41,290 nt of DNA from Bacteroidota bacterium (GTDB taxonomy: Bacteria; Bacteroidota; Bacteroidia; UKL13-3): positions 91,627 through 132,916 of the forward strand of contig JAIXWI010000041.1 of the NCBI GenBank assembly GCA_027491355.1, in the 5' to 3' direction. Positions 18,113 through 26,691 of the stretch are shown here, piece after piece (the stretch's first letter is position 1; the number at the start of each line of letters is the position of its first letter). The position numbers and the translations under genes are program-made. Below the pieces are notes generated by a model. That model was not told the DNA's origin. It ran no database searches and saw only the letters and a program-made list of their open reading frames with translations.

Positions 18113-19419
18113 CAGTCTATTCTTTGAATGTCTGCTCCAATTGCTTGGAGTCTTTTTTCAATAAATTGATAACCTCTGTCAATTTGTTCTATGTTGTGTA
18201 TGGTACTTTGCCCGTTGGCTGCCAATGCAGCAATGAGCATAGAAACTCCCGCTCTGATATCTGGCGATGACATGGTTATACCTCTTAATTTGGTTTCACG
18301 GTTTGAACCAATCACTACCGCTCTATGTGGGTCGCAAAGTATGATACTGGCTCCCATATCTATTAAATTGTCTACAAAAAACAAGCGACTTTCAAACATC
18401 CATTGGTGAATTAAAACTGAACCTTTTGCTTGAGTAGCTGTCACCAAAGCAATAGAAATTAAGTCTGGAGTGAAGGCAGGCCAAATGCCGTCTTTGATGG
18501 TTAATATTGAACCATCAATTAAGGTGTCAATTTTGTATGAAGGCTGAGAGGGTAAATAAATGTCATCCCCTCTAAATTCCATTTCAATTCCCATTTTTTG
18601 GAAAGTTTTTGGGATGATTCCTAAGCGGTCAATAGCACAATTTTTTATGGTAATTTCTGACTGTGTGGTTGCAGCTAAACCAATAAAACTACCAATTTCA
18701 ATCATATCAGGTAACATGCGGTGTTTGCATCCACCTAATTCTGTAACCCCTTCAATGTGTAATAAATTGGAGCCAATACCAGTAATTTTTGCACCCATGG
18801 CATTGAGCATGGTACACAATTGTTGAACATATGGTTCACTGGCTGCATTGTAGATACTAGTGGTCCCTTTTGCAAGTGTAGCAGCCATTACTATATTGGC
18901 TGTACCTGTAACGGATGCCTCTTCCAAAACCATATAGGTTCCTTGTAAATTGCTTGCATTAATTTTGTAAAAACGTTCGTTTTGTAGGTGTTCGAATTTA
19001 GCACCTAAGTTTTCAAAACCTCGCAAATGGGTATCAACTGGTCTGCGCCCAATTTTATCACCGCCTGGTTCAGGAATGTATGCCTTCCCAAATCGAGCTA
19101 ACAAAGGCCCTATGATCATGATAGAACCTCTTAAGCTGGCACCTTTTTGTTTGAAAGCATCGCTGATGAGGTATTCTAAATTGATGTTTTTTGCCTTGAA
19201 TGAAAAAGTAGATTCATCCAATTGCAATACCTGAACGCCCATTTCAGCCAATAGTTCTATCAACTTCATTACGTCTCTGATAGTTGGTATATTGCTGATG
19301 ATGACTTCTTCTTCGGTTAATAAAACAGCCGAAATAATTTGTAAAGCCTCATTTTTTGCTCCTTGAGGTATCAATTCCCCTTTGAGTTGTTTGCCACCAG
19401 TAACTTTAAATGATCCCAT
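18112..19419 (-). CDS. murA: UDP-N-acetylglucosamine 1-carboxyvinyltransferase MurA with Asp in place of the active-site Cys
   Basis: 435 residues, the usual MurA length. It catalyses the first committed step of peptidoglycan synthesis, transferring enolpyruvate from PEP to UDP-GlcNAc. Family signatures are present: GAKNEALQIISA with Lys22 near the N-terminus, LRGSIMIIGPLLARFG, and GRRPVDTHLRG. In the active-site loop, PGG-D121-KIG stands where E. coli has PGG-Cys115-AIG. The Cys-to-Asp form is known in other bacteria to be active and resistant to fosfomycin, which alkylates that Cys. ATG at 19419, only 9 nt after the barrel gene, and TGATG-coupled to the downstream thioredoxin-fold gene, so it appears to be the fourth gene of an envelope operon. 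Confidence 0.96.
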   Translation of the reverse strand: MGSFKVTGGKQLKGELIPQGAKNEALQIISAVLLTEEEVIISNIPTIRDVMKLIELLAEMGVQVLQLDESTFSFKAKNINLEYLISDAFKQKGASLRGSIMIIGPLLARFGKAYIPEPGGDKIGRRPVDTHLRGFENLGAKFEHLQNERFYKINASNLQGTYMVLEEASVTGTANIVMAATLAKGTTSIYNAASEPYVQQLCTMLNAMGAKITGIGSNLLHIEGVTELGGCKHRMLPDMIEIGSFIGLAATTQSEITIKNCAIDRLGIIPKTFQKMGIEMEFRGDDIYLPSQPSYKIDTLIDGSILTIKDGIWPAFTPDLISIALVTATQAKGSVLIHQWMFESRLFFVDNLIDMGASIILCDPHRAVVIGSNRETKLRGITMSSPDIRAGVSMLIAALAANGQSTIHNIEQIDRGYQFIEKRLQAIGADIQRID

Positions 19420-19428
19420 GTTTTTTAG

Positions 19429-21114
19429 TTAAAAAGTAAATGTAAATCCGGCCATTAAATTAAACCTGTAATTGGTATAAGCTGCCCAGCGTTGGTAATT
19501 GTTGTTTGTTAAATTATTCAGTTGTAAAAAAGTAGAAATGTGTTTTTTATACCTGTATTCAAAACCTAAATTAACATCGGTGTATGCGTTCATCATGCCA
19601 CTTTTTTTGGGGGTTAAATTGCTAATTGTATTGTAACCAAATGCTCTTTCTCCAATGTAAAACAAATCGAATTTAGTGTAAATTTTATCTGCAATATTGT
19701 ACCAAATATTCAACTTACTTTCAAATTCTGGCCTACCAAATGCATCCGATAATTTATCCATTTTATAATTGTTAATCAAGGTACTTAAATTTACTCTCCA
19801 TTTTTCACCATTTTGGTAATATACATGAATTTGTAATTGAGTAAGGGTTCCTTTAGTACCATCATAAACTGCAATTTGTGATCCTGCACTGGCATCAGTT
19901 GTTTTAAGAGAATCAAGTGCTCTGTAAATGAAATACAAATTGTTCTCTAGCTGGCTAGAAGAACTTTGTATATGAAACCCACATTGTGGACTCAGTTGAC
20001 CTTTAAAGCCACCATACAATTCCAATTTATTGACGGTATTGTTTTGAACCGGATTTTGTACAAATGGGTTTTCTGAAGTAATTGTTCTGTAAGTATTTAC
20101 CTGCACGTTTCCGGTTAATCCTGCAAATACTTCAAATTTTTTAGGAATGATATGAAATCCAGCTTCTGCCTTTGGGAAAAAATGACCTTTTGATGCTGAG
20201 CTATCAGTTACAAAAAAAGTATTGAAGCCAGCCTTTAAGTAATAATTGTCTTCTTCTAACCTGATTTCTGGATTCAAATAAAAAAATCTCCTGTTGTATG
20301 CAGTTCCTGCCGAATCAAATTGATTCATTCTAAAACCTGCTTGCAATTCAACAGGTAATTGTTCAAAGCTTTTTCTTAATGTGGTATATATTCCAATGTT
20401 ATTTTCTTTTTGTTTTGCTTGGTTACTATAGCTGTAAAAATGTACCTGTGTAAGGTGCGTAAAGCTAGCACTATCCTTGGCTACATTGCTAGCATTTGCT
20501 TTTACATCAATAAGGTCATACACAATTTTACCATCTTCTTCATTGAAACCCATACTATCGGGTCTGCCATACAATTGCACCCGGTTTCTGTGGTAATATG
20601 CATCTACTCCAAATTGCTGATTAGATTTAAAATAGCTCAAATTACCATGCAAAGTATTGTTGCTAAAATTGGTTAAATTTTCATTGCCATTAGCTGATAG
20701 ATGCTTGTAAAAAATGCCTGCACGCATTTGTTTGTTTCTAACAGTATTGAGATAAAATTCTACCAATGGACTGTTATAATTACCAAAACCAATTTTTGAA
20801 TAATTGTTTTTCAACTTTGGTAGGAGAGATGTACCCAAACTCAAAGGTTTAATGGTATAAATATTGGGTTCTATCGGAATGGTTTTAACAGTCATGTCAT
20901 AGGTATAAACCGGCTTTTTAATTTCAGGTTTATCTGGATTGGGTTGAATTGGAATTTTGATGGCATCTGACAATATGGGTTTGAATGTTTTAACCACATC
21001 TACCACACTGTTACCTATGATACTGTCTTTAACCTGTGCTAATGACTGGATTTGTAAGCCAACCAAACAAAGTCCAAACAGCATTTTAAAGAAGCTATGT
21101 TTATTTGTTTTCAT
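19429..21114 (-). CDS. TonB-receptor-like outer-membrane beta-barrel without plug domain
   Basis: 561 residues with a signal peptide (cleavage near SLA-Q-VKDS, about residue 27). A short proline-rich periplasmic stretch (residues 38-85, with repeated KP/IP/PNP) leads straight into a barrel of alternating strands ending in MAGFTFTF, a classic outer-membrane C-terminus. The strands and turns resemble the barrel half of TonB-dependent receptors, but no plug domain or TonB box is seen. Its start overlaps the end of the TPR gene by 14 nt, so the two are translationally linked and probably work together at the outer membrane. I do not recognise a characterised family; transport or scaffold roles are both possible. 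Confidence 0.75.
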   Translation of the reverse strand: MKTNKHSFFKMLFGLCLVGLQIQSLAQVKDSIIGNSVVDVVKTFKPILSDAIKIPIQPNPDKPEIKKPVYTYDMTVKTIPIEPNIYTIKPLSLGTSLLPKLKNNYSKIGFGNYNSPLVEFYLNTVRNKQMRAGIFYKHLSANGNENLTNFSNNTLHGNLSYFKSNQQFGVDAYYHRNRVQLYGRPDSMGFNEEDGKIVYDLIDVKANASNVAKDSASFTHLTQVHFYSYSNQAKQKENNIGIYTTLRKSFEQLPVELQAGFRMNQFDSAGTAYNRRFFYLNPEIRLEEDNYYLKAGFNTFFVTDSSASKGHFFPKAEAGFHIIPKKFEVFAGLTGNVQVNTYRTITSENPFVQNPVQNNTVNKLELYGGFKGQLSPQCGFHIQSSSSQLENNLYFIYRALDSLKTTDASAGSQIAVYDGTKGTLTQLQIHVYYQNGEKWRVNLSTLINNYKMDKLSDAFGRPEFESKLNIWYNIADKIYTKFDLFYIGERAFGYNTISNLTPKKSGMMNAYTDVNLGFEYRYKKHISTFLQLNNLTNNNYQRWAAYTNYRFNLMAGFTFTF

Positions 21115-24100
21115 GTTGATTGATTCTTTGTTCTACTTGTTGTTTTTGTGTGCTTTTTTGTTGATTTTCAATATCAATGATCTCTAACATTCTTGCTTTA
21201 CAAGCATTGATTATTTCTTCACCTTCATAATTGTCTATTAAACTTTGAAGGGTTGCTTTGGCTTGAAAGAAATCATTTTGTTTGACATAGGTTTCAGCTA
21301 GCAATTGATAAGATTTTGCTACCCACAATTCAAAAGCACTGAAATGGTCGGCCAAATCAAAAATTATTTTTTGTGTTGATTTGTAGTCTTTTTTCTGGAA
21401 TTGAATCAAAGCCAAATTGTATTTAGCTTCAGCGGCATAAATATTCTTACTTTCTTTGAGAATGTATTGCAATGAAATTTGAGCAGAATCAGGTTTGTTA
21501 CGGTTTATATAGAACCTACCTATTTGTAAATGTGCTTCTATCATTGGGTCTTTTAATCCCATTCCTGAATTGATGTATTTGAATGCAGCTGTTGCAGCAG
21601 AATCTTGTTTACCTTGATACATGCTGCTGCGCATTTGTCCTAACAATGCTACCAATGTATTGTCTTTATTAGATGCAATTCGCTCTAATGCGGCATAAAA
21701 AGTATAAGCAGCATCGTAATTTTTTTTCATATAATTGAGTGTTGCAGCTTGTCTAGTTGCTCTCTCTGTGAAATCATTACGCAGTGCATTGGCAACATAT
21801 TCGTAATGAATCAATGCTGCATCATAATTTTTTAAAGAATAATCAGCTTCTGCTTTAAAATAGTTGGCTTTGAGAATAAAAAAACCACCAGAAAATTTAT
21901 TGATATAGTTACCCAATGCTTTTGTTGCTTTTTGTAACTCATTGTTTTTGTATAAATTAAATGCAGCTTCATATGACAATGAATCTTGGGTACTTGGTGC
22001 TAAAACCAAATGTGGCAATACATTCACAAATTCAATGTAGGCTTCTCCTTCTCCTTTGTTGACTAAGATATTTTTTACCAGTAGCAAACCTTGAATAGCT
22101 TCATCAGAATTTGGGAAATCTGTAATTAATTGTTTGAGAACAGCCAAAGCCTCTTCATCATTTTTTAAATTGAACAACGCCAATGATTTATTAAGTTTTG
22201 CCTTTCTGATATAAATACTTCTTGGGTATTTAGCTATAAGTTCATTGAATTCGCTTACTGCAAGTGTATAACTTTCGTTGAGTAAATGTAAGTTGGCACT
22301 CTCAAAAACAGCATCATCTATGTATGGCGACTTTGGGTGGGATTTGATCAAGGTTTTTAATGTGGTACTTTTCTCCTCGTAAAGGTTCAGTACTCCTAAA
22401 ATTAATGCTTTTTGATACAAAGCATAATCAGCACCATTTAAGCTATTCTGAATTACTTTGTCGTAATAATCAATGGCCAATTGGTATTGTTTAGAAACAA
22501 AATAACAATCAGCTATTCGAATAACAGCATCAGTATAAATTTCTGGATTTTTATCCAATTGACTCATTTTAACATATTGCTTAAAAGCATCAACAGCAGC
22601 ATCATAATCTTCAATTTTTAAGAGGGCATAAGCCTTTTCATAAAACGAACTAGCGTAATATTTACTAGATTTAAATTCTGGAATTTCTTGGGCTGTTAAG
22701 AACATTGAAATGGCTTCTTTGAATAGGTTTTGTTTGTATGCTATTTCTGCAAGCCAAAAGGTAGATAATCCAAGTGTTTGAGCATCTAACCGAATACTGA
22801 TGTTTTTCTCAAACAATACTTTAGCCTCTTCTATTTGATTGTTTAGGTACAATTCTTCTGCTCTAAAATAATAAACCTTTTGTAACAAAATCTTTTCGGT
22901 TTTACCCGGGTTTTGGATATGTTCCAAAATGCGTATGGCTTCTTTGTAGTTTCTTGCATTTAGCAAGAGGTTTCCGAGGTTAGTTCTTGCATCATCTGCA
23001 TATTTACTCTCAGGAAAGCTGTCTAAAAAACGAGCATAGGTTTGCATTGCTTGTCCCTGAAAATTCAATTCCTCGGCAATCCTTGCACTGTTGAACAAGG
23101 ACTGTTCTCCAAGTTCAGAACGGGTATTTGCTTCGTAACTTTTGTTGAATGCAGACAAGGCATTGTTTTTTTTCTGTACTTTGATATATGAATCAGCAAG
23201 GGCAAACCAAACAGCTTGTTTAAGTGTATCTGAAGCTTGTTCAATTTTTAACAATTGTTCAATTGCTTGAGGGTACTGCCCATTTTTGTAATAGGCAATA
23301 CCTAGTTGGTAGTAATCTTCATTTTTGGGCATTACTGGCGCATCTTTCATGAAAATTTCTAGGTAAGGAATTGCTTTGGCGTATTTGTTTAAATGGTAGA
23401 ATGATTGGCCTAAAATTCCAGCAACATCTATGGCCAATTCTTTGTTGGTAATGGTGTCGCAATAGGCAATAACAGACTCAAATTGTTTTCTAGAAAAATA
23501 AATTTGAGCCACATATACAGTTGATAGCGGACCAAAAGTTTTATGTGTTTTTACACGCATAAAATGAGTCAATGCTTCTTCAAAATCTTTTGATTGGTAA
23601 CACACATAAGCATAGTAGTAATTTGCTGCATCATAAAACTTGCTTTTCGTGTCTTTTATAACAATGAACGATTTTTTTGAGGCTTCAAATTGATTCAATT
23701 TAAAATGGCAGTAACCTGCAGTAAAATAAAATTCTATTTTATCGTTCTCTGCCAAGTAGGATGGGTCTACTTTCTGAAGCCATTTTACAGCCTCTTTGTT
23801 GTTTTTGGCTCGGTAATTCAATTTGCCTAATTGAAATAAAGCTAGTTTGGCAGTAGGATTTTCTGGATAGTTAGCTATGATGTTTTTAAGTAATTGTTCT
23901 GCATCTTGGCTAAACAATTCCATGGCACATGTTGCAGCATAGTATTGTGATTGAATGCTAAGCTGTGGGGATTTACCCATTTTTGCATACCAATTGAAAT
24001 GGGTGAATGCTGCTGCAAACTTTTCTTTGTCAAAAAGCTCTAGACCTCGGTTGTAATAACGAATCTCATCTTCGTAAATAGCTGTTTTTTGAGCCTTTGA

Positions 24101-24211
24101 TGGCAGTGTACAAAGCAGCATAAATAATAGGAATGCAATGAGCTTTCCAATGAAATGCAGTACCGGATGCCCCCAGTTTTGCAGATTAATTTGGTTGACG
24201 AATATGCGCAT
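21101..24211 (-). CDS. large tetratricopeptide-repeat protein, exported
   Basis: 1036 residues. An N-terminal hydrophobic segment ending LCTLPSKAQ (about residues 23-41) is a signal peptide, preceded by an unusually long polar stretch. Almost the whole remainder consists of degenerate 34-residue TPRs of the YbgF/outer-membrane-lipoprotein type, recognisable by recurrent A-x-Y-x-x-G/A, F-x-x-Y-P-x-S and YYx(A/G) positions, for example YYAYVCYQSKDFEEALTHF. The final ~25 residues are Gln/Lys-rich. It is probably periplasmic or at the inner face of the outer membrane, and scaffolds partners. The neighbours are a TonB-dependent receptor upstream (36-nt gap) and a barrel protein downstream (14-nt overlap). 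A hairpin encloses its ATG. The specific role is unknown. Confidence 0.85.
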   Translation of the reverse strand: MRIFVNQINLQNWGHPVLHFIGKLIAFLLFMLLCTLPSKAQKTAIYEDEIRYYNRGLELFDKEKFAAAFTHFNWYAKMGKSPQLSIQSQYYAATCAMELFSQDAEQLLKNIIANYPENPTAKLALFQLGKLNYRAKNNKEAVKWLQKVDPSYLAENDKIEFYFTAGYCHFKLNQFEASKKSFIVIKDTKSKFYDAANYYYAYVCYQSKDFEEALTHFMRVKTHKTFGPLSTVYVAQIYFSRKQFESVIAYCDTITNKELAIDVAGILGQSFYHLNKYAKAIPYLEIFMKDAPVMPKNEDYYQLGIAYYKNGQYPQAIEQLLKIEQASDTLKQAVWFALADSYIKVQKKNNALSAFNKSYEANTRSELGEQSLFNSARIAEELNFQGQAMQTYARFLDSFPESKYADDARTNLGNLLLNARNYKEAIRILEHIQNPGKTEKILLQKVYYFRAEELYLNNQIEEAKVLFEKNISIRLDAQTLGLSTFWLAEIAYKQNLFKEAISMFLTAQEIPEFKSSKYYASSFYEKAYALLKIEDYDAAVDAFKQYVKMSQLDKNPEIYTDAVIRIADCYFVSKQYQLAIDYYDKVIQNSLNGADYALYQKALILGVLNLYEEKSTTLKTLIKSHPKSPYIDDAVFESANLHLLNESYTLAVSEFNELIAKYPRSIYIRKAKLNKSLALFNLKNDEEALAVLKQLITDFPNSDEAIQGLLLVKNILVNKGEGEAYIEFVNVLPHLVLAPSTQDSLSYEAAFNLYKNNELQKATKALGNYINKFSGGFFILKANYFKAEADYSLKNYDAALIHYEYVANALRNDFTERATRQAATLNYMKKNYDAAYTFYAALERIASNKDNTLVALLGQMRSSMYQGKQDSAATAAFKYINSGMGLKDPMIEAHLQIGRFYINRNKPDSAQISLQYILKESKNIYAAEAKYNLALIQFQKKDYKSTQKIIFDLADHFSAFELWVAKSYQLLAETYVKQNDFFQAKATLQSLIDNYEGEEIINACKARMLEIIDIENQQKSTQKQQVEQRINQHENK

Positions 24212-24236
24212 AGTTGTGATAAACGAATCTATGCGC
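24206..24236 (-). promoter_or_regulatory. hairpin enclosing the start codon of the TPR gene
   Basis: A perfect 8-bp inverted repeat, GCGCATAG (24236-24229 on the minus strand) and CTATGCGC (24213-24206), is separated by 15 nt. The 3' arm contains the ATG (24211-24209) of the TPR gene, so in the mRNA the start codon would be paired. It lies in the 36-nt gap after the TonB-receptor stop and could lower or control translation of the downstream gene. Confidence 0.45.
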
Positions 24237-24247
24237 GTGTAAGCAGG

Positions 24248-26554
24248 TTAAAAGTTCCAATTTATCCCCAAAGTGGGCATAATTGGAAGCTGATTGATGC
24301 GTTTATAGTTCAGTCTGTCGAAATAGAAGATGTTTTCTCTGTTTAAAATATTGGTAGCTGACGCAACAATGGTTAATGTATTTTTTTGACTAAAATTAAT
24401 TTTTTTGCTGACCGAAAAATCTACTCTGTGGAAATAAGGCAATCTGCCTGAGTTTGCATCGCTGTAGCCAATTCCAAGGTTACCATTTTGGTTATTGATA
24501 TTTCCTGATACTCCACCGTTTAAATTGAGCTGTTCATAAAATCCTTGGGTTTGGGTAAATGGAAAACCTGAACCCAAATTGTAACGGGTGTTGACATGCC
24601 AACTTCTGTTCTTTCCAAATTCATAGCTTACCACCAAATTAAAATTGTGTCTTCTGTCAAAATTTGGGAAATACTTGACACTAACGCTGTCATTTTTATC
24701 AAAAATCCTGTTTACATAGGTCAATGAATAAACAGCCCATACATACAATCTTTTGTAATCTAATTTTAAACGGATGTCAAAACCAGAAGCATCACCTGTT
24801 TCTTTAATGATGTCAGCTCTTTGGTAAAATGGTTTGTTTTGATTAACAGGAACATCATCATAAACTTTGTCTCTGTTGATATTGGTAATTTGACTGAAAT
24901 GTTTGTAGAAAACCTCTGCATTGATTTCAATGTAACGCCCTAAATCAAGCTCTAAACCGGCTACAATGTGTTCGGCTGTTTGTCTTTTATAATCTATGGA
25001 AGAGGTGCCATTAACTTTATCTGGACTCGATAAAAATCCATAAAACAAATTTACCACATCACGGTCACTAACAGCACTCATCAAGTTTTGAGAATAAGTA
25101 CCCGCTGCAAGTTTGGTTCTTAAAAAGCTAGTTGTATTCCATTTTACGCCCAAACGAGGTTCTATGCTACTTTCAGAAAGTGAGGCATAGTAAACAGCTC
25201 TTAGCCCAGGTTCTAGTACCAATCTGTTCCATACTTTTTTGTATTTAACAAAACCATGTAATTCTGTGTTGTAATCCGTGGCTTGTAATGTTCTTCCAAC
25301 TGCATTTCTGTAGGTAAAATCAGTAGCAAAACCAACTGCATCAACCCCGTACTTTATATCATCTTTTCCAATAAAATTGGTAAAATTGATACTACCATTG
25401 AAGCCATTGATTGAACTTTGACGTGGCAAATTATCGGCAGCTTCTACTTGGTTCATTAAGTAATTTGAATAACCGAATGCAGCATTGATAACCGTGCTTG
25501 AAGCTTCGGGTATAATCATCATGCTTCCGCCAAAACCAAGTGAATTCCAATTGTATTTGGTGGTGCTAAAATTTGCATTGTCAGTAAAATTAAAACCGAA
25601 TAAGTTTAAACGGCTTCCGTTTTCTGAGATTTGGCTGAATTTGCCGTAAATATCATTGAAGGAATAGGGGAGGCCATACTTAGGGTCTGCTCCCGGATAA
25701 AATATTGGAGCAGTTTTGTTCAAATAAGATGTTTTGTATGAAAAGATAACTGAAGAACTAGAACCCCCTTCTGAAAACTTACTCAATGGTCCTTCTAATA
25801 ATACTTTTGCTGTAATTGGGTTAACACTCATTTTACCTGAAAATTCTTTTTTGTTTCCTTCTCGGGTATTTACATCTATTATACCAGATACCCTACCACC
25901 GTATTGCGCGTTGAAACCTCCAGCACTGACATCAGCGTTTCTGATTAAGTCTGCATCAAAAACAGAGAACAGGCCAATAGAATGAAAAGGGTTGTAAATG
26001 ATCATGCCATCCATCATTACTTTATTCATAACAGGAGGCCCCCCTCTGATGTATAATTGTCCACCTTGGTCTCCACTAAAATTAACACCAGGTAATACTT
26101 GTAAATATTGAACCAAATCAGGTTCGCCTCCAAATGTGGGAAGTTGTTTCAACTCTTTTTGTGTAATAACATTGGTTGAAATATTGATTTGTTCTTTGGC
26201 TTTTTGACGGTCTGCTTTGATCTGAACTTCACCTAATTCAAGGTTTTTAGCTTTCAGGTAGATATTTTGATTTTTAATTTTACCTGGCTCCAAATCCACT
26301 ACAACTTTGGTGGTATCATAACCCAGGGTCCAACACATAAGGGTATAAGTACCTGGCTTTATTCTATTAATGGTGAAAAAACCATTGATATCAGTAGATT
26401 TTCCAATCATTAATTCTTTTACAACAACATTTGTAAAGATGATGGGTTCCCCCGATTTTTTGTCATAAACAAAACCTCTAATTTCAGCATTTTGTGCTGT
26501 GATTGAGCTATATGCTAGTATGAAATAAACTAAAGTAATGAGTATTTTTTTCAT
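24248..26554 (-). CDS. TonB-dependent receptor with carboxypeptidase-regulatory-like N-terminal domain
   Basis: 768 residues from the ATG at 26554, which opens into a signal peptide (MKKILITLVYFILAYSSITAQ); a TTG eleven codons upstream is rejected. The order is: CarboxypepD_reg-like beta-sandwich (about 22-110: IRGFVYDKKSGEPIIFTNVVV ... GTYTLMCWTLGYD), plug domain (about 115-230: PDLVQYLQVLPGVNFSGDQGG, QLYIRGG, GGFNAQYGGRVSGIIDV), then a 22-strand-type barrel to a terminal aromatic (GINWNF). It imports a large nutrient or siderophore-like ligand across the outer membrane using TonB energy. No SusD partner follows, so glycan uptake is not implied. First gene of the minus-strand envelope operon leading to murA. 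Confidence 0.93.
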   Translation of the reverse strand: MKKILITLVYFILAYSSITAQNAEIRGFVYDKKSGEPIIFTNVVVKELMIGKSTDINGFFTINRIKPGTYTLMCWTLGYDTTKVVVDLEPGKIKNQNIYLKAKNLELGEVQIKADRQKAKEQINISTNVITQKELKQLPTFGGEPDLVQYLQVLPGVNFSGDQGGQLYIRGGPPVMNKVMMDGMIIYNPFHSIGLFSVFDADLIRNADVSAGGFNAQYGGRVSGIIDVNTREGNKKEFSGKMSVNPITAKVLLEGPLSKFSEGGSSSSVIFSYKTSYLNKTAPIFYPGADPKYGLPYSFNDIYGKFSQISENGSRLNLFGFNFTDNANFSTTKYNWNSLGFGGSMMIIPEASSTVINAAFGYSNYLMNQVEAADNLPRQSSINGFNGSINFTNFIGKDDIKYGVDAVGFATDFTYRNAVGRTLQATDYNTELHGFVKYKKVWNRLVLEPGLRAVYYASLSESSIEPRLGVKWNTTSFLRTKLAAGTYSQNLMSAVSDRDVVNLFYGFLSSPDKVNGTSSIDYKRQTAEHIVAGLELDLGRYIEINAEVFYKHFSQITNINRDKVYDDVPVNQNKPFYQRADIIKETGDASGFDIRLKLDYKRLYVWAVYSLTYVNRIFDKNDSVSVKYFPNFDRRHNFNLVVSYEFGKNRSWHVNTRYNLGSGFPFTQTQGFYEQLNLNGGVSGNINNQNGNLGIGYSDANSGRLPYFHRVDFSVSKKINFSQKNTLTIVASATNILNRENIFYFDRLNYKRINQLPIMPTLGINWNF

Positions 26555-26562
26555 CAGAACTA

Positions 26563-26570
26563 CAAATATA
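26563..26570 (-). promoter_or_regulatory. possible -7 box of the TonB-receptor operon
   Basis: TATATTTG on the minus strand matches TAnnTTTG, but it lies only 8 nt before the ATG at 26554 and the nearest upstream TTG (26587-26585) is 14 nt away, short for this promoter class. If used, the mRNA would be nearly leaderless. The 137-nt divergent gap 26555-26691 holds no gene. Confidence 0.3.
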
Positions 26571-26691
26571 ACAGGTTTTTGTGCCAATTGAATTGCTTAC
26601 ACCTCCAAGTGGAAATAAATACCTTTTAGGTTGCATGTTTGAAAGTACATGAGCGTTTGATTATATTGCAACATCTACAGTATTTATAACC

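Noticed and set aside
24248-26554. SusC/SusD-type glycan uptake pair
   Set aside because: The receptor has no SusD-like lipoprotein gene next to it; the following gene is a TPR protein.
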